64,000 nt of DNA, from contig NZ_LT963352.1 in NCBI RefSeq assembly GCF_900236475.1, forward strand, positions 8,155,001 through 8,219,000. Direction: 5' to 3'. Positions within the stretch are counted from its first letter, which is position 1. The number at the start of each line of letters is the position of its first letter. The position numbers and the translations under genes are program-made. This document shows, in pieces, positions 6,280-14,406 of this stretch. This DNA is from Streptomyces chartreusis NRRL 3882 (lineage in GTDB: Bacteria > Actinomycetota > Actinomycetes > Streptomycetales > Streptomycetaceae). The notes below the pieces were generated by a model. That model was given only the letters and a program-made list of their open reading frames with translations, was not told the origin of the DNA and searched no databases.

Positions 6280-8346
6280 ATGTGGGACGACGCGTTTCCC
6301 AGCTTCCTGATCGGGCTGAGGGAAGGACTGGAAGCCGGTCTCATCGTCTCCGTGCTGGTCGCCTCCCTCGTGCGGGCGGGCGCCAAGTCCCGTCTGCCGC
6401 AGGTGTGGACCGGCGTACTGGCCGCGATCGCGCTCTCGATGAGCTTCGGCGCGGTCCTCACGTTCACCGCCGCGTCCCTCTCCACCGCCGCACAGGAGGC
6501 CTTCGGCGGCACCCTGAGCATCGTGGCCGTCGCCTTCGTGACCGCGATGGTGTTCTGGATGCGCCGTTCGGCCCGCAGCCTGGCGGGAGAGATCAAGGAG
6601 AAGGTCACCGAGGCGCTGACCATGGGCGCCGGTGTGCTGGTCCTGACCTCCTTCCTGGCGGTGGGGCGCGAGGGCCTGGAGACCGCCCTGTTCCTGTGGA
6701 CCACGGCCCGTGCGGCGAACGAGTCGGCCGGGCCGCTGACCGGCGCGGGCATCGGGCTCGTGCTGGCGGCGGTGCTGTGCTGGGGGCTCTACCGCCGGGT
6801 GCTCTCCATCAACCTCACCCGTTTCTTCACCGCCACCGGCGCCGTCCTCATCGTGATCGCCGCGGGCGTGCTCGGCTACGGGCTGCGCGACCTCCAGGAG
6901 GGCGGGGTCCTGCCCGGCGGCACGGCCTACGCCGTCGACCTGAGCGGCAGCGTCGACGCCGGGTCCTGGTACAGCACCCTGCTCCAGGGCGTGCTCAACC
7001 TGACGCCGACGATGACGTGGCTCCAGGTGGCCGGGTACGCCGGGTACCTCGGCGTGGTGATGACGCTGTTCGTGCGGGGAGTGCGGGGAGTTGCCCCGGC
7101 CCCCTCGGCCCCCGCCCCGGCCCCGAGCCCGACACGGACCGCGGCCGCGACACCGGCCTCGTCCGGGCCCGCGCCCACCCGCCCCCGCCCCCGCCCCGCC
7201 TGGCTCGTCCCCGTCGCCGTGGTCGCCGTGCCCGCGGTCCTGGCCGGACTGGTCGTCGCCCTGGCACGCCCCAAGCCCGCCGGGGGTGAGACGGTCGCCG
7301 TCTCCGCGAAGGACTGCGGTCAGGGCTTCACCGCCCCCGAGCCGGGGCGGCGGACCTTCCAGATGCGCAACACCGGCGACCAGACGTCCGAGGTGTACCT
7401 CATCGACCCGGCCACCAACGCGGTCTACGGCGAGATCGAGGGCCTGGCCCCCGGTACCACCCGGGACCTCGTCGCCACCGTGGCGGGCGGTACGTACGCC
7501 TGGCGCTGTGTCCCCAGCGACGGCAAGGCCGTCACCTCCAAGGCGGTCCGGGTCGGCGGTGCCGCCGGCGCCGGTGCCGTCCTCCCCGTCTCCGAGCGGG
7601 ATCTCGCGGGACCGCTGCGGGCGTACAAGGCGTACGTGAACCGTGGCCTGGCCACCCTCGTCACCGAGACCCGGACGCTCAGCGACGACATCCGCGCCGG
7701 GCACCTGGCCACGGCACGCGCCGACTGGCTGACCGCGCACCGCACCTACGCCTCCCTCGGCGCCGCCTACGGCACCTTCGAGGACTTCGACCAGAAGATC
7801 AACGGCCGGCCCGACGGTCTGCCGGGTGGGGTCCACGACAAGGACTTCACCGGCTTCCACCTGATCGAGTACGGGCTGTGGCACGGTCGGCCGGCCGGTG
7901 AGCTCAAGGGCCCGGCCCAACAACTCGCCGCCGACGCGGCCGGGTTGCGAAAGGCTTTCCCGCACCAGGACTTCGACCCCTCCGACCTGCCCCTGCGCGC
8001 TCACGAGATCCTGGAGAACACCCTCCAGTTCGAGCTGACCGGCGACACCGACCAGGGCAGCGGCACCGGACTGGCCACGGCCGACGCCAACCTCGCGGGT
8101 ACGCGCGAACTGCTCACCGTGCTCCGGCCGTTGCTCACCACCCGGGCCCCGCATCTGCTCCCCACGGTCGACGCGGACATCGCGCGCCTCGGGACGCTGC
8201 TCGACGCCGAGCACCGCGACGGGCGCTGGACCCCCGTCGACCGGCTCGGACGGACCGCGAAGGACCGGATCGACGGGGCCACGGGGCAGCTCCTGGAAGA
8301 CCTGTCGCCGGTGCCGGACCTGCTCGAGATCCGGAAGTCCGCGTGA
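6280..8346 (+). CDS. efeU/efeO: EfeU-EfeO fusion: FTR1-type iron permease joined to its iron-binding partner
   Basis: This 688-residue protein imports iron. Residues 1-270 are an FTR1/EfeU permease of about seven membrane segments with both REGLE motifs (14-18 and 130-134) that carry iron through the membrane. An Ala/Pro-rich linker and one more membrane helix (about 310-335) lead to an extracellular EfeO part: a cupredoxin-like domain (about 345-435, with the CxP pattern WRCVP) and a C-terminal M75 imelysin-like domain with the metal motif HLIE (His527, Glu530). In most bacteria these are two proteins. The start at 6280 follows GGGAGGG, and the 6220 alternative lies inside the iron box. The gene overlaps efeB's upstream GTG. 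Confidence 0.9.
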   Translation: MWDDAFPSFLIGLREGLEAGLIVSVLVASLVRAGAKSRLPQVWTGVLAAIALSMSFGAVLTFTAASLSTAAQEAFGGTLSIVAVAFVTAMVFWMRRSARSLAGEIKEKVTEALTMGAGVLVLTSFLAVGREGLETALFLWTTARAANESAGPLTGAGIGLVLAAVLCWGLYRRVLSINLTRFFTATGAVLIVIAAGVLGYGLRDLQEGGVLPGGTAYAVDLSGSVDAGSWYSTLLQGVLNLTPTMTWLQVAGYAGYLGVVMTLFVRGVRGVAPAPSAPAPAPSPTRTAAATPASSGPAPTRPRPRPAWLVPVAVVAVPAVLAGLVVALARPKPAGGETVAVSAKDCGQGFTAPEPGRRTFQMRNTGDQTSEVYLIDPATNAVYGEIEGLAPGTTRDLVATVAGGTYAWRCVPSDGKAVTSKAVRVGGAAGAGAVLPVSERDLAGPLRAYKAYVNRGLATLVTETRTLSDDIRAGHLATARADWLTAHRTYASLGAAYGTFEDFDQKINGRPDGLPGGVHDKDFTGFHLIEYGLWHGRPAGELKGPAQQLAADAAGLRKAFPHQDFDPSDLPLRAHEILENTLQFELTGDTDQGSGTGLATADANLAGTRELLTVLRPLLTTRAPHLLPTVDADIARLGTLLDAEHRDGRWTPVDRLGRTAKDRIDGATGQLLEDLSPVPDLLEIRKSA

Positions 8347-8393
8347 GCACCGGCCGCCGCCAGCACGACGAACTCGCCGAAGGGAACATCCCC

Positions 8394-9677
8394 ATGCCGT
8401 CCGCCGACACGCCTCCGCCGGGCTGCCCCGCCCACGCCGGCCGCCGCTCCTTCGTCAAGACGGCCCTGGGTGCCGGAGCCGCGGGCGCGGTCCTCGCGGG
8501 CGGCGGCGTGGCGCTCGCCGAGACCGGCAGCGGCATCGCGCAGGCCGCCGGGGCGTCCGACGTGCAGAACGCCGCCGCCGTGCCCTTCCACGGCACCCAC
8601 CAGGCCGGAATCCTCACCCCTCAGCAGAAGGCCGCCGCCTTCGTCTCCTTCGACGTCATCGCCGGCGACCGCGGGGAACTGGCCGACCTGCTGCGGACCC
8701 TGACCCAGCGGGCCCGTTTCCTCACCGCCGGCGGCACCCCCACCGACCTGGGCGTCGGCGCCCCGCCCTCGGACAACGGCATCCTCGGGCCGGTCGTCCC
8801 GGCCGACGCGCTCACCGTGACCGTCGGCGTCGGTGCCTCCCTCTTCGACGACCGCTACGGACTCGCCAAGGCGAAGCCGCGCCGGCTCACGCCCATGCGC
8901 ACCTTCCCCAACGACAACCTCGACCCGGCCGAGTGCCACGGCGACCTGTCCCTGCAGATCTGCGCGGCACGACAGGACACCGTGCTGCACGCGCTGCGCG
9001 ACATCGCCAAGCACACCCGGGGCGCGATGCAGATCCGGTGGCGTGTCGACGGCTTCCAGAACGAGCCCCGGCCCAGCGGCGCCCAGCGCAACCTGCTGGG
9101 CTTCAAGGACGGCATAGCCAACCCGGACGTCGCCTCGGCCCGCGAGATGGACCACCTCGTGTGGGTCGGCGAAGGGCAGGGCGAACCAGGCTGGGCGACC
9201 GGAGGCAGTTACCAGGTCGTCCGGATCATCCGGATGCTGGTGGAGTTCTGGGACCGGGTCTCGCTGACCGAGCAGGAGCAGATGTTCGGCCGGCGCAAGG
9301 ACACCGGTGCCCCGCTGGACGGCGCCAAGGAGACCGACAGCCCGAACTACGCCAAGGACCCGCACGGCACGGCCATCCCGCTCGACGCCCACATCCGCCT
9401 CGCGAACCCGCGCACCGCGGCGACCGACGACTCCCGCATCCTGCGCCGGGGTTACAACTACGACCGGGGCGTCGACAGCGTCGGCGACCTCGACATGGGC
9501 CTGGTCTTCTGCTGCTACCAGCAGGACGTGCGGCGCCAGTTCGAGGCCACACAGACCCGGCTGATCGACGAACCCCTCGTCGACTACATCTCCCCGACCG
9601 GCGGCGGCTACTTCTTCGCCCTGCCCGGCGTGCGCTCGTCCTCCGACTGGTTCGGCCGGGGGCTGCTCTCGGCGTGA
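8394..9677 (+). CDS. efeB: EfeB, Tat-exported Dyp-type heme peroxidase
   Basis: This 427-residue Dyp-type peroxidase is the third part of EfeUOB; in other bacteria it oxidises Fe(II) or recovers iron from heme outside the cytoplasm. The N-terminus has a twin-arginine signal (GRRSFVKTALGAGAAGA). The conserved GFKDG motif with the catalytic aspartate is near the middle, and heme-ligand and distal-arginine regions follow (RRGYNYDRG, FCCYQQDVRRQFE). ATG 8394 is preferred because AAGGGA lies nine bases upstream. A GTG at 8343 that overlaps the efeUO stop (GTGA) is the alternative and adds 17 residues ahead of the Tat motif. It is co-transcribed with efeUO. Confidence 0.9.
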   Translation: MPSADTPPPGCPAHAGRRSFVKTALGAGAAGAVLAGGGVALAETGSGIAQAAGASDVQNAAAVPFHGTHQAGILTPQQKAAAFVSFDVIAGDRGELADLLRTLTQRARFLTAGGTPTDLGVGAPPSDNGILGPVVPADALTVTVGVGASLFDDRYGLAKAKPRRLTPMRTFPNDNLDPAECHGDLSLQICAARQDTVLHALRDIAKHTRGAMQIRWRVDGFQNEPRPSGAQRNLLGFKDGIANPDVASAREMDHLVWVGEGQGEPGWATGGSYQVVRIIRMLVEFWDRVSLTEQEQMFGRRKDTGAPLDGAKETDSPNYAKDPHGTAIPLDAHIRLANPRTAATDDSRILRRGYNYDRGVDSVGDLDMGLVFCCYQQDVRRQFEATQTRLIDEPLVDYISPTGGGYFFALPGVRSSSDWFGRGLLSA

Positions 9678-9699
9678 AGTCCGGTGCGTGTCAGAAGTG

Positions 9700-9728
9700 T
9701 TGACCACGCACTGAAAACGTTTTAGCTT
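9700..9728 (+). promoter_or_regulatory. Promoter with LacI-type operator in the spacer
   Basis: A -35 TTGACC (9700-9705), 17-base spacer and -10 TAGCTT (9723-9728) form a good housekeeping promoter. The spacer and the first -10 base carry AAAACGTTTT (9714-9723), a 10-bp palindrome of the kind bound by LacI-family repressors. The regulator encoded in the operon (13317-14384) is the obvious candidate. Confidence 0.7.
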
Positions 9729-9762
9729 CCCTTCACCGGAGACGCCGAGGTGAGGGGGAGCC

Positions 9763-10734
9763 GTGGCAACTGCCTTACGGGAACGAGCAGGTGCGAAGGG
9801 GGCGAGTCCGGGCCGACGCGATTCCGATGGGGTGCAGCGCAAGCGTAAAGGTTTTCAGAGCCGGGCGTTGTTCCTGCTCATGCTGCCCGGCGTCGCCTAC
9901 TTCCTGCTGTTCCACTACGGCGCACTCGTCGGCAACGTCATCGCGTTCAAGGAGTACGTGCCGTTCGACGGCCTGTGGGGCAGCCCCTGGGTGGGCCTCG
10001 GCAACTTCCAGCGCATGTTCGAGGACGCGGCGTTCTGGGACTCCGTCCGCAACACCCTCTGGATCGCCGTCCTCCAGCTGGTCTTCTACTTCCCGGTGCC
10101 GCTCGGTCTCGCCCTGCTGCTGCACACCCTCACCTGGAGCTCGGTACGCCGGATCGTCCAATCGGTCGCGTACCTGCCGCACTTCATCTCGTGGGTGATC
10201 GTCGTCGCGCTCTTCCAGCAGGTGCTGGGGGACACCGGCCTGCTCAACAGCGGCCTGAGCGGTGCCGGTCTGCACACCGTCGACATCATCGGCAACCCCG
10301 ACGCGTTCCAGCCGCTCGTCGTCGCCCAGGTCATCTGGAAGGACGCCGGCTGGGGCACCATCATCTTCCTCGCCGCGCTCGCCCAGGTCGACGAGCAGCA
10401 GTACGAGGCCGCCGCCATCGACGGCGCCGGACCCTGGCGCCGCTTCTGGCACGTCACCCTGCCCGCCATCCGCCCGGTGATCGTGCTGCTGCTGATCATG
10501 CGGCTCGGTGACATCCTCTCCGTCGGCTTCGAGCAGATGCTGCTGCAACGCGACGCGGTCGGACCAGAGACGGCCGAGGTCATCGACACCTTCGTCTACT
10601 ACCAGGGCATCGTCGGCGGCGACTACGGATTCGCCGCCGCCGCGGGCCTGTTCAAGGGGCTCGTCGGCGCCCTCCTCGTCTACGCGGCCAACAAGGTCGC
10701 CCACCGCCTGGGCGAACAGGGGGTCTACAAGTGA
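9763..10734 (+). CDS. LplB-type sugar ABC transporter permease
   Basis: This 323-residue inner-membrane permease has six predicted membrane segments from about residue 35. The cytoplasmic EAA loop is YEAAAIDGAGPWRRFWHVTLP, which docks the ATPase. It belongs to the LplB/YtcP branch used for oligosaccharides such as aldouronates or rhamnogalacturonan fragments (inference from the family). GTG start with GAGGGGGAG upstream. The fifth codon is TTA (9775-9777), so expression probably needs bldA tRNA. It ends in a GTGA overlap with the second permease. No ATPase gene is in the operon; a shared MsiK-like ATPase elsewhere is expected in Streptomyces. Confidence 0.88.
   Translation: MATALRERAGAKGASPGRRDSDGVQRKRKGFQSRALFLLMLPGVAYFLLFHYGALVGNVIAFKEYVPFDGLWGSPWVGLGNFQRMFEDAAFWDSVRNTLWIAVLQLVFYFPVPLGLALLLHTLTWSSVRRIVQSVAYLPHFISWVIVVALFQQVLGDTGLLNSGLSGAGLHTVDIIGNPDAFQPLVVAQVIWKDAGWGTIIFLAALAQVDEQQYEAAAIDGAGPWRRFWHVTLPAIRPVIVLLLIMRLGDILSVGFEQMLLQRDAVGPETAEVIDTFVYYQGIVGGDYGFAAAAGLFKGLVGALLVYAANKVAHRLGEQGVYK
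9775..9777 (+). other. TTA leucine codon (codon 5) in the permease gene
   Basis: In frame from GTG 9763 the codons are GTG, GCA, ACT, GCC, TTA. An early TTA is the classic position for bldA-dependent translation, here in the first gene of the operon. Confidence 0.88.
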
Positions 10735-11618
10735 GCGCGTCCGCCCGGCCCGGCTGGATGGAGAAGCCCCGGCCGCTCACCCAGACCGCGAAGGCCCTCG
10801 CCCTCGCCGCGGTCGTGCTGCTGGTGTGCGTGCCGTTCCTGGTGATCTTGTCGACCTCGCTGGCGTCCACCCAGGAGGTCGTCGACAACGGCGGCTGGGT
10901 GCTGTGGCCCAGCGAGCCCACGCTCGACGCCTACCGCGACATCTTCGACGGCGGCATCGTCACCCACGCCCTCGGCGTCAGCGCGGGCGTGACGATCGCC
11001 GGCACCCTGCTCAGCCTCGCCTGCACGGTGACCCTGGCCTACGCGCTGTCCCGCCCCGGCGTCTTCGGCGGCAGACCGGTCCTGCTGCTGGTGCTGTTCA
11101 CGTTCCTCTTCCCGCCCGGCATGATCCCGAGCTTCCTGCTCGTCAAGGAACTCGGTCTGCTCGACTCGTACGCCTCGCTCGTCCTGCCCGTCCTGGTCAA
11201 CGTGTTCAACCTGGTCGTCCTGCGCGGCTTCTTCCAGTCGATCCCCGAGGAGCTGTACGAGGCGGCCCGGCTGGACGGGGCGGGGGACTGGCGGGTGCTG
11301 GTGTCGGTGGTACTGCCGCTGTCCAAGGCCGCACTCGCCGTCGTCGGCCTGTTCTACGCCGTCGCCTACTGGAACTCCTGGTTCTACGCCTCGCTGTATC
11401 TGGAGAGCGACCACTGGCCGCTCCAGCAGGTGCTGCGCACCTATGTGGTGGCCGGTGCCGGACTCACCGACGCGACCACCGGCGAGGCCACCGTCACCGC
11501 TCCGCAGACCGTGCAGATGGCGGTGCTCGTGATCGCCACCGTGCCGATCCTGCTCGTCTACCCCTTCCTGCAGAAGTACTTCACCAAGGGCGTGCTCACC
11601 GGCGCCATCAAGAGCTGA
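10731..11618 (+). CDS. LplC-type sugar ABC transporter permease
   Basis: This 295-residue partner permease has six membrane segments and an EAA loop YEAARLDGAGDWRVLVSVVLP. It ends in the family tail PFLQKYFTKGVLTGAIKS, which is diagnostic of the LplC/YtcP group. It starts at GTG 10731 within the stop of the preceding permease, so the two are translationally coupled and should form a heterodimer channel. Eighteen bases separate it from the binding-protein gene. Confidence 0.9.
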   Translation: MSASARPGWMEKPRPLTQTAKALALAAVVLLVCVPFLVILSTSLASTQEVVDNGGWVLWPSEPTLDAYRDIFDGGIVTHALGVSAGVTIAGTLLSLACTVTLAYALSRPGVFGGRPVLLLVLFTFLFPPGMIPSFLLVKELGLLDSYASLVLPVLVNVFNLVVLRGFFQSIPEELYEAARLDGAGDWRVLVSVVLPLSKAALAVVGLFYAVAYWNSWFYASLYLESDHWPLQQVLRTYVVAGAGLTDATTGEATVTAPQTVQMAVLVIATVPILLVYPFLQKYFTKGVLTGAIKS

Positions 11619-11635
11619 CACGAGGTGGTTCACCC

Positions 11636-13285
11636 ATGCCCCGCATGTCCCGACGCACCCTCCTGCGCTCCATGGCAGTGGGCGGTGCCGCCGTCTCCGT
11701 CCCCGGTCTGCTGACCGCGTGCTCCTCGGACCCCGGCGACAGCGACGTCTCCAACGCCGGCAAGAAACTCGCCCCCTGGCCGGCCCACCGCCCGGCGACC
11801 GGACCCGAGCCGGACCTCGCCCCGACCGAGGACGGCGTCCAGGCCGGCTACACCTCCTACCCGTCCGACCTGGTCAAGTCCGTCACCCGCACCCCGGGCG
11901 ACGGCTCCACCATCCGCGTCATGACCGTCTCCTTCGGCACCCCGCCCAAGCCCGCCTCGCAGAACCACTTCTGGGCAGCCGTCGAGAAGGCCCTCGGCGT
12001 GAAGATCGAGTACACGATCATCTCGCAGGCCGACTACCAGAAGAAGATGGCGACGGTCATGGCCGGCGACGCCGACGCCCTGCCCGACATCATCAACATG
12101 TTCGCCGGCTTCACCCTGCCCCGTGAGGCGCAGTTCGTGCAGCGCCGCGCCCAGGACCTCACGCCGTACCTCTCCGGCGACGCGATCGCCGACTACCCCA
12201 ACCTCGCGGGCATCCCCACTCACGCCTGGCGCGACATGGGCCGCATCGGCGGCCGCATCTACGGCATCCCGCTGGAACGCCCACTGCCCGGCTCGACCCT
12301 CTGGATCAACCAGGACATGTTCGCCGACGCGGGCATGACGGAGGGCTGGACCGCCGAGGACTTCACCTCGGTGGCCCGGCGGGGCACCCGCGGCAGGACG
12401 TACATGCTCGGCGCCGCCAACGGCTCCCTGTTCGGCAACGCCTACCACTCCGCCGCCCACAACGCGCCCCAGCGCTGGGCCGTGACCAAGGACGGCACCT
12501 TCCTGCCGGCCGCCGCCGACGAACGCTACAAGGCGTCGATCGCCTTCCAGACCCAGCTGCGCAGGAACGGCTCCTACCACCCCGACGCCACGTCCATCTC
12601 CCAGATCGACCTGACGACCCTCTACTACAACGGCACCGTCGGCTCCATGCAGGACGGGTTCGGCGCCTACCTGCCCAAGTACCGGGAGTCGAAGGGCAAG
12701 ATGAGCCCCGCCGCGGCCCTGCCGTACAGCGTCGGCGGCGAGCCCGGCGGCACCGTCGCCGCCCGCCGCTCCTTCGGCTACACCGTCCTCAAGCAGGCCA
12801 GGAAGGAGCGCATCGAACTGCTGCTGCGCATCCTCGACTACCTCGCCGCGCCCTTCGGCAGCGAGGAGTGGGAACTCGTCCACTACGGCGTCGAGGGCGT
12901 CCACTTCACCCGCGGCGAGGACGGCTCGCCCGAACCCACCGAGCTCGGCGAGGTCGAGAACAACACCAACCTGCCGCTGAAGTACCTCGCCGAAGGCCCC
13001 CAGGTGCTGTTCGTGCCCGGCATGCCCGACGCCGTGCGAGCCCTGCACACCTGGCAGCGGAAGGTCGTACCGCACGCCATCCGCGACGCCTCCTTCGGGC
13101 TCCAGTCCGCGACGAACAACGCCCAGGGCGCCACCCTCAAGACGTTCCTGGACGACACCATCACCGGCATCATCGCCGGACGGCTGCCGCTGACCGAATG
13201 GGACGCGGCGGTGAAGAAGTGGCGGAGCCGGGGCGGCGACAGAATGGCCGAGGAATACGCCGAGGACTACGCGGCCAACGCCTGA
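11636..13285 (+). CDS. Sugar-binding lipoprotein of the LplBC transporter, Tat-exported
   Basis: This 549-residue substrate-binding protein has a twin-arginine signal (SRRTLLRSMAVGG) followed by a lipobox LLTAC, so the mature protein should be lipid-anchored outside the membrane. At over 540 residues it is of the large LplA/aldouronate type, not the usual 420-residue sugar-binding protein. Aromatic-rich segments around residues 190-330 (LWINQDMFADAGM, LYYNGTVGSMQDGFGAY) are consistent with oligosaccharide contacts. The ATG lies nine bases after GAGGTGG. The ligand cannot be named. Confidence 0.87.
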   Translation: MPRMSRRTLLRSMAVGGAAVSVPGLLTACSSDPGDSDVSNAGKKLAPWPAHRPATGPEPDLAPTEDGVQAGYTSYPSDLVKSVTRTPGDGSTIRVMTVSFGTPPKPASQNHFWAAVEKALGVKIEYTIISQADYQKKMATVMAGDADALPDIINMFAGFTLPREAQFVQRRAQDLTPYLSGDAIADYPNLAGIPTHAWRDMGRIGGRIYGIPLERPLPGSTLWINQDMFADAGMTEGWTAEDFTSVARRGTRGRTYMLGAANGSLFGNAYHSAAHNAPQRWAVTKDGTFLPAAADERYKASIAFQTQLRRNGSYHPDATSISQIDLTTLYYNGTVGSMQDGFGAYLPKYRESKGKMSPAAALPYSVGGEPGGTVAARRSFGYTVLKQARKERIELLLRILDYLAAPFGSEEWELVHYGVEGVHFTRGEDGSPEPTELGEVENNTNLPLKYLAEGPQVLFVPGMPDAVRALHTWQRKVVPHAIRDASFGLQSATNNAQGATLKTFLDDTITGIIAGRLPLTEWDAAVKKWRSRGGDRMAEEYAEDYAANA

Positions 13286-13316
13286 GCAGCGGTGGGCGGA
13301 ACAGGAGACGCGGGGG

Positions 13317-14384
13317 ATGGGGAACGACATGGTGTCCAAGGGACGGGTCACGATCCGCGAGGTCGCCGAGCGGGCGGGCGTGTCGACGGCCACCGCCTCC
13401 CGCGCGCTCAGCGGCAACCACCCGGTGCCCCCGGCGACCCGGGCCCGGGTCCTGCGCGCGGCCCGCGACCTCGACTACGTGGCCAACGCGCACGCCCGCG
13501 CCCTGGTCGGCGGCGGCCGCAAGATGGCCGCCGTCGTGGTCCGCCAGGTCACCAGCCCCTTCTACGCCCAGGTCGCCGAGGGCGTGGAGGCGGAGGCCGC
13601 CGACCGCGGCTGGCTCTGCGTGGTCGGCGCCACCGGCGGCGACGCACAGCGCGAGATGGAGTTCGTGCAGCTCATGCGAGAGGAGGGCGCCCGGCTGGTG
13701 ATCCTGGTCGGCGGGGTCGTCGAGGACGACGCCTACCGTGAGCGCGTCGCCCACTACGCCCACGCCCTCGACTCCTCCGGAGCCCGGCTCGTGCTCTGCG
13801 GCCGGCCCGCGCCCGACCCGGAGATCCCAGCGCTCGTCGTCGAGTTCGACAACGAGGCCGGGGCCCGCGCCATCACCGCCCATCTGCTCTCGGCCGGCCA
13901 CCGCGGGATCGTCTTCCTCGGCGGACTGCCCGGCAACACCGCCCTCGACGCCCGCGTCGCCGGCTACCGGGCCGCCCTCGCCGAGCACGGGCTGCCGCCC
14001 GAGGCCGCACACGTCGTGGACTGCGGACTCGGCCGGGCCGCCGGCCACCGCGCGATGACCGAACTCCTCGAATCCGCGGAGGAGTTCACGGCCGTCTTCG
14101 CCGGGGACGACATGGTCGCCGCCGGTGCCCTGCGCGCCATCGCCGACACCGGACTGCGTGTGCCCGGCGACATCTCCGTCGTCGGCTACAACGACATCCC
14201 GCTCGCCGAGGACTTCAACCCGCCCCTCACCACCGTCCGCACGCCCGCCGAGGAACTCGGCCGCGCCGCCGTGCGCATCGCGCTGCGCGACCCGGAGCAC
14301 GCCGCCGGGGCCCACCATCTGCTCGGCACCCACATCGTCGTACGCGACAGCGTCGGCGCGCCCCCGCCCGGGCGTGCCCTGTGA
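13317..14384 (+). CDS. LacI-family transcriptional regulator
   Basis: This 355-residue repressor has an N-terminal helix-turn-helix and hinge (VTIREVAERAGVSTATASRA then LDYVANAHARALVGG) and a periplasmic-binding-like ligand domain ending in GYNDIPLAEDFNPPLTTV. It sits between the transporter and the DUF2264 gene on the same strand, so it is likely part of the operon and controls it through the AAAACGTTTT site in the promoter, with an oligosaccharide as inducer. ATG 13317 follows AGGAG at nine bases; ATG 13329 is an alternative. Confidence 0.9.
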   Translation: MGNDMVSKGRVTIREVAERAGVSTATASRALSGNHPVPPATRARVLRAARDLDYVANAHARALVGGGRKMAAVVVRQVTSPFYAQVAEGVEAEAADRGWLCVVGATGGDAQREMEFVQLMREEGARLVILVGGVVEDDAYRERVAHYAHALDSSGARLVLCGRPAPDPEIPALVVEFDNEAGARAITAHLLSAGHRGIVFLGGLPGNTALDARVAGYRAALAEHGLPPEAAHVVDCGLGRAAGHRAMTELLESAEEFTAVFAGDDMVAAGALRAIADTGLRVPGDISVVGYNDIPLAEDFNPPLTTVRTPAEELGRAAVRIALRDPEHAAGAHHLLGTHIVVRDSVGAPPPGRAL

Positions 14385-14406
14385 CCAACGGAGGAACCGC
14401 ACCCGC

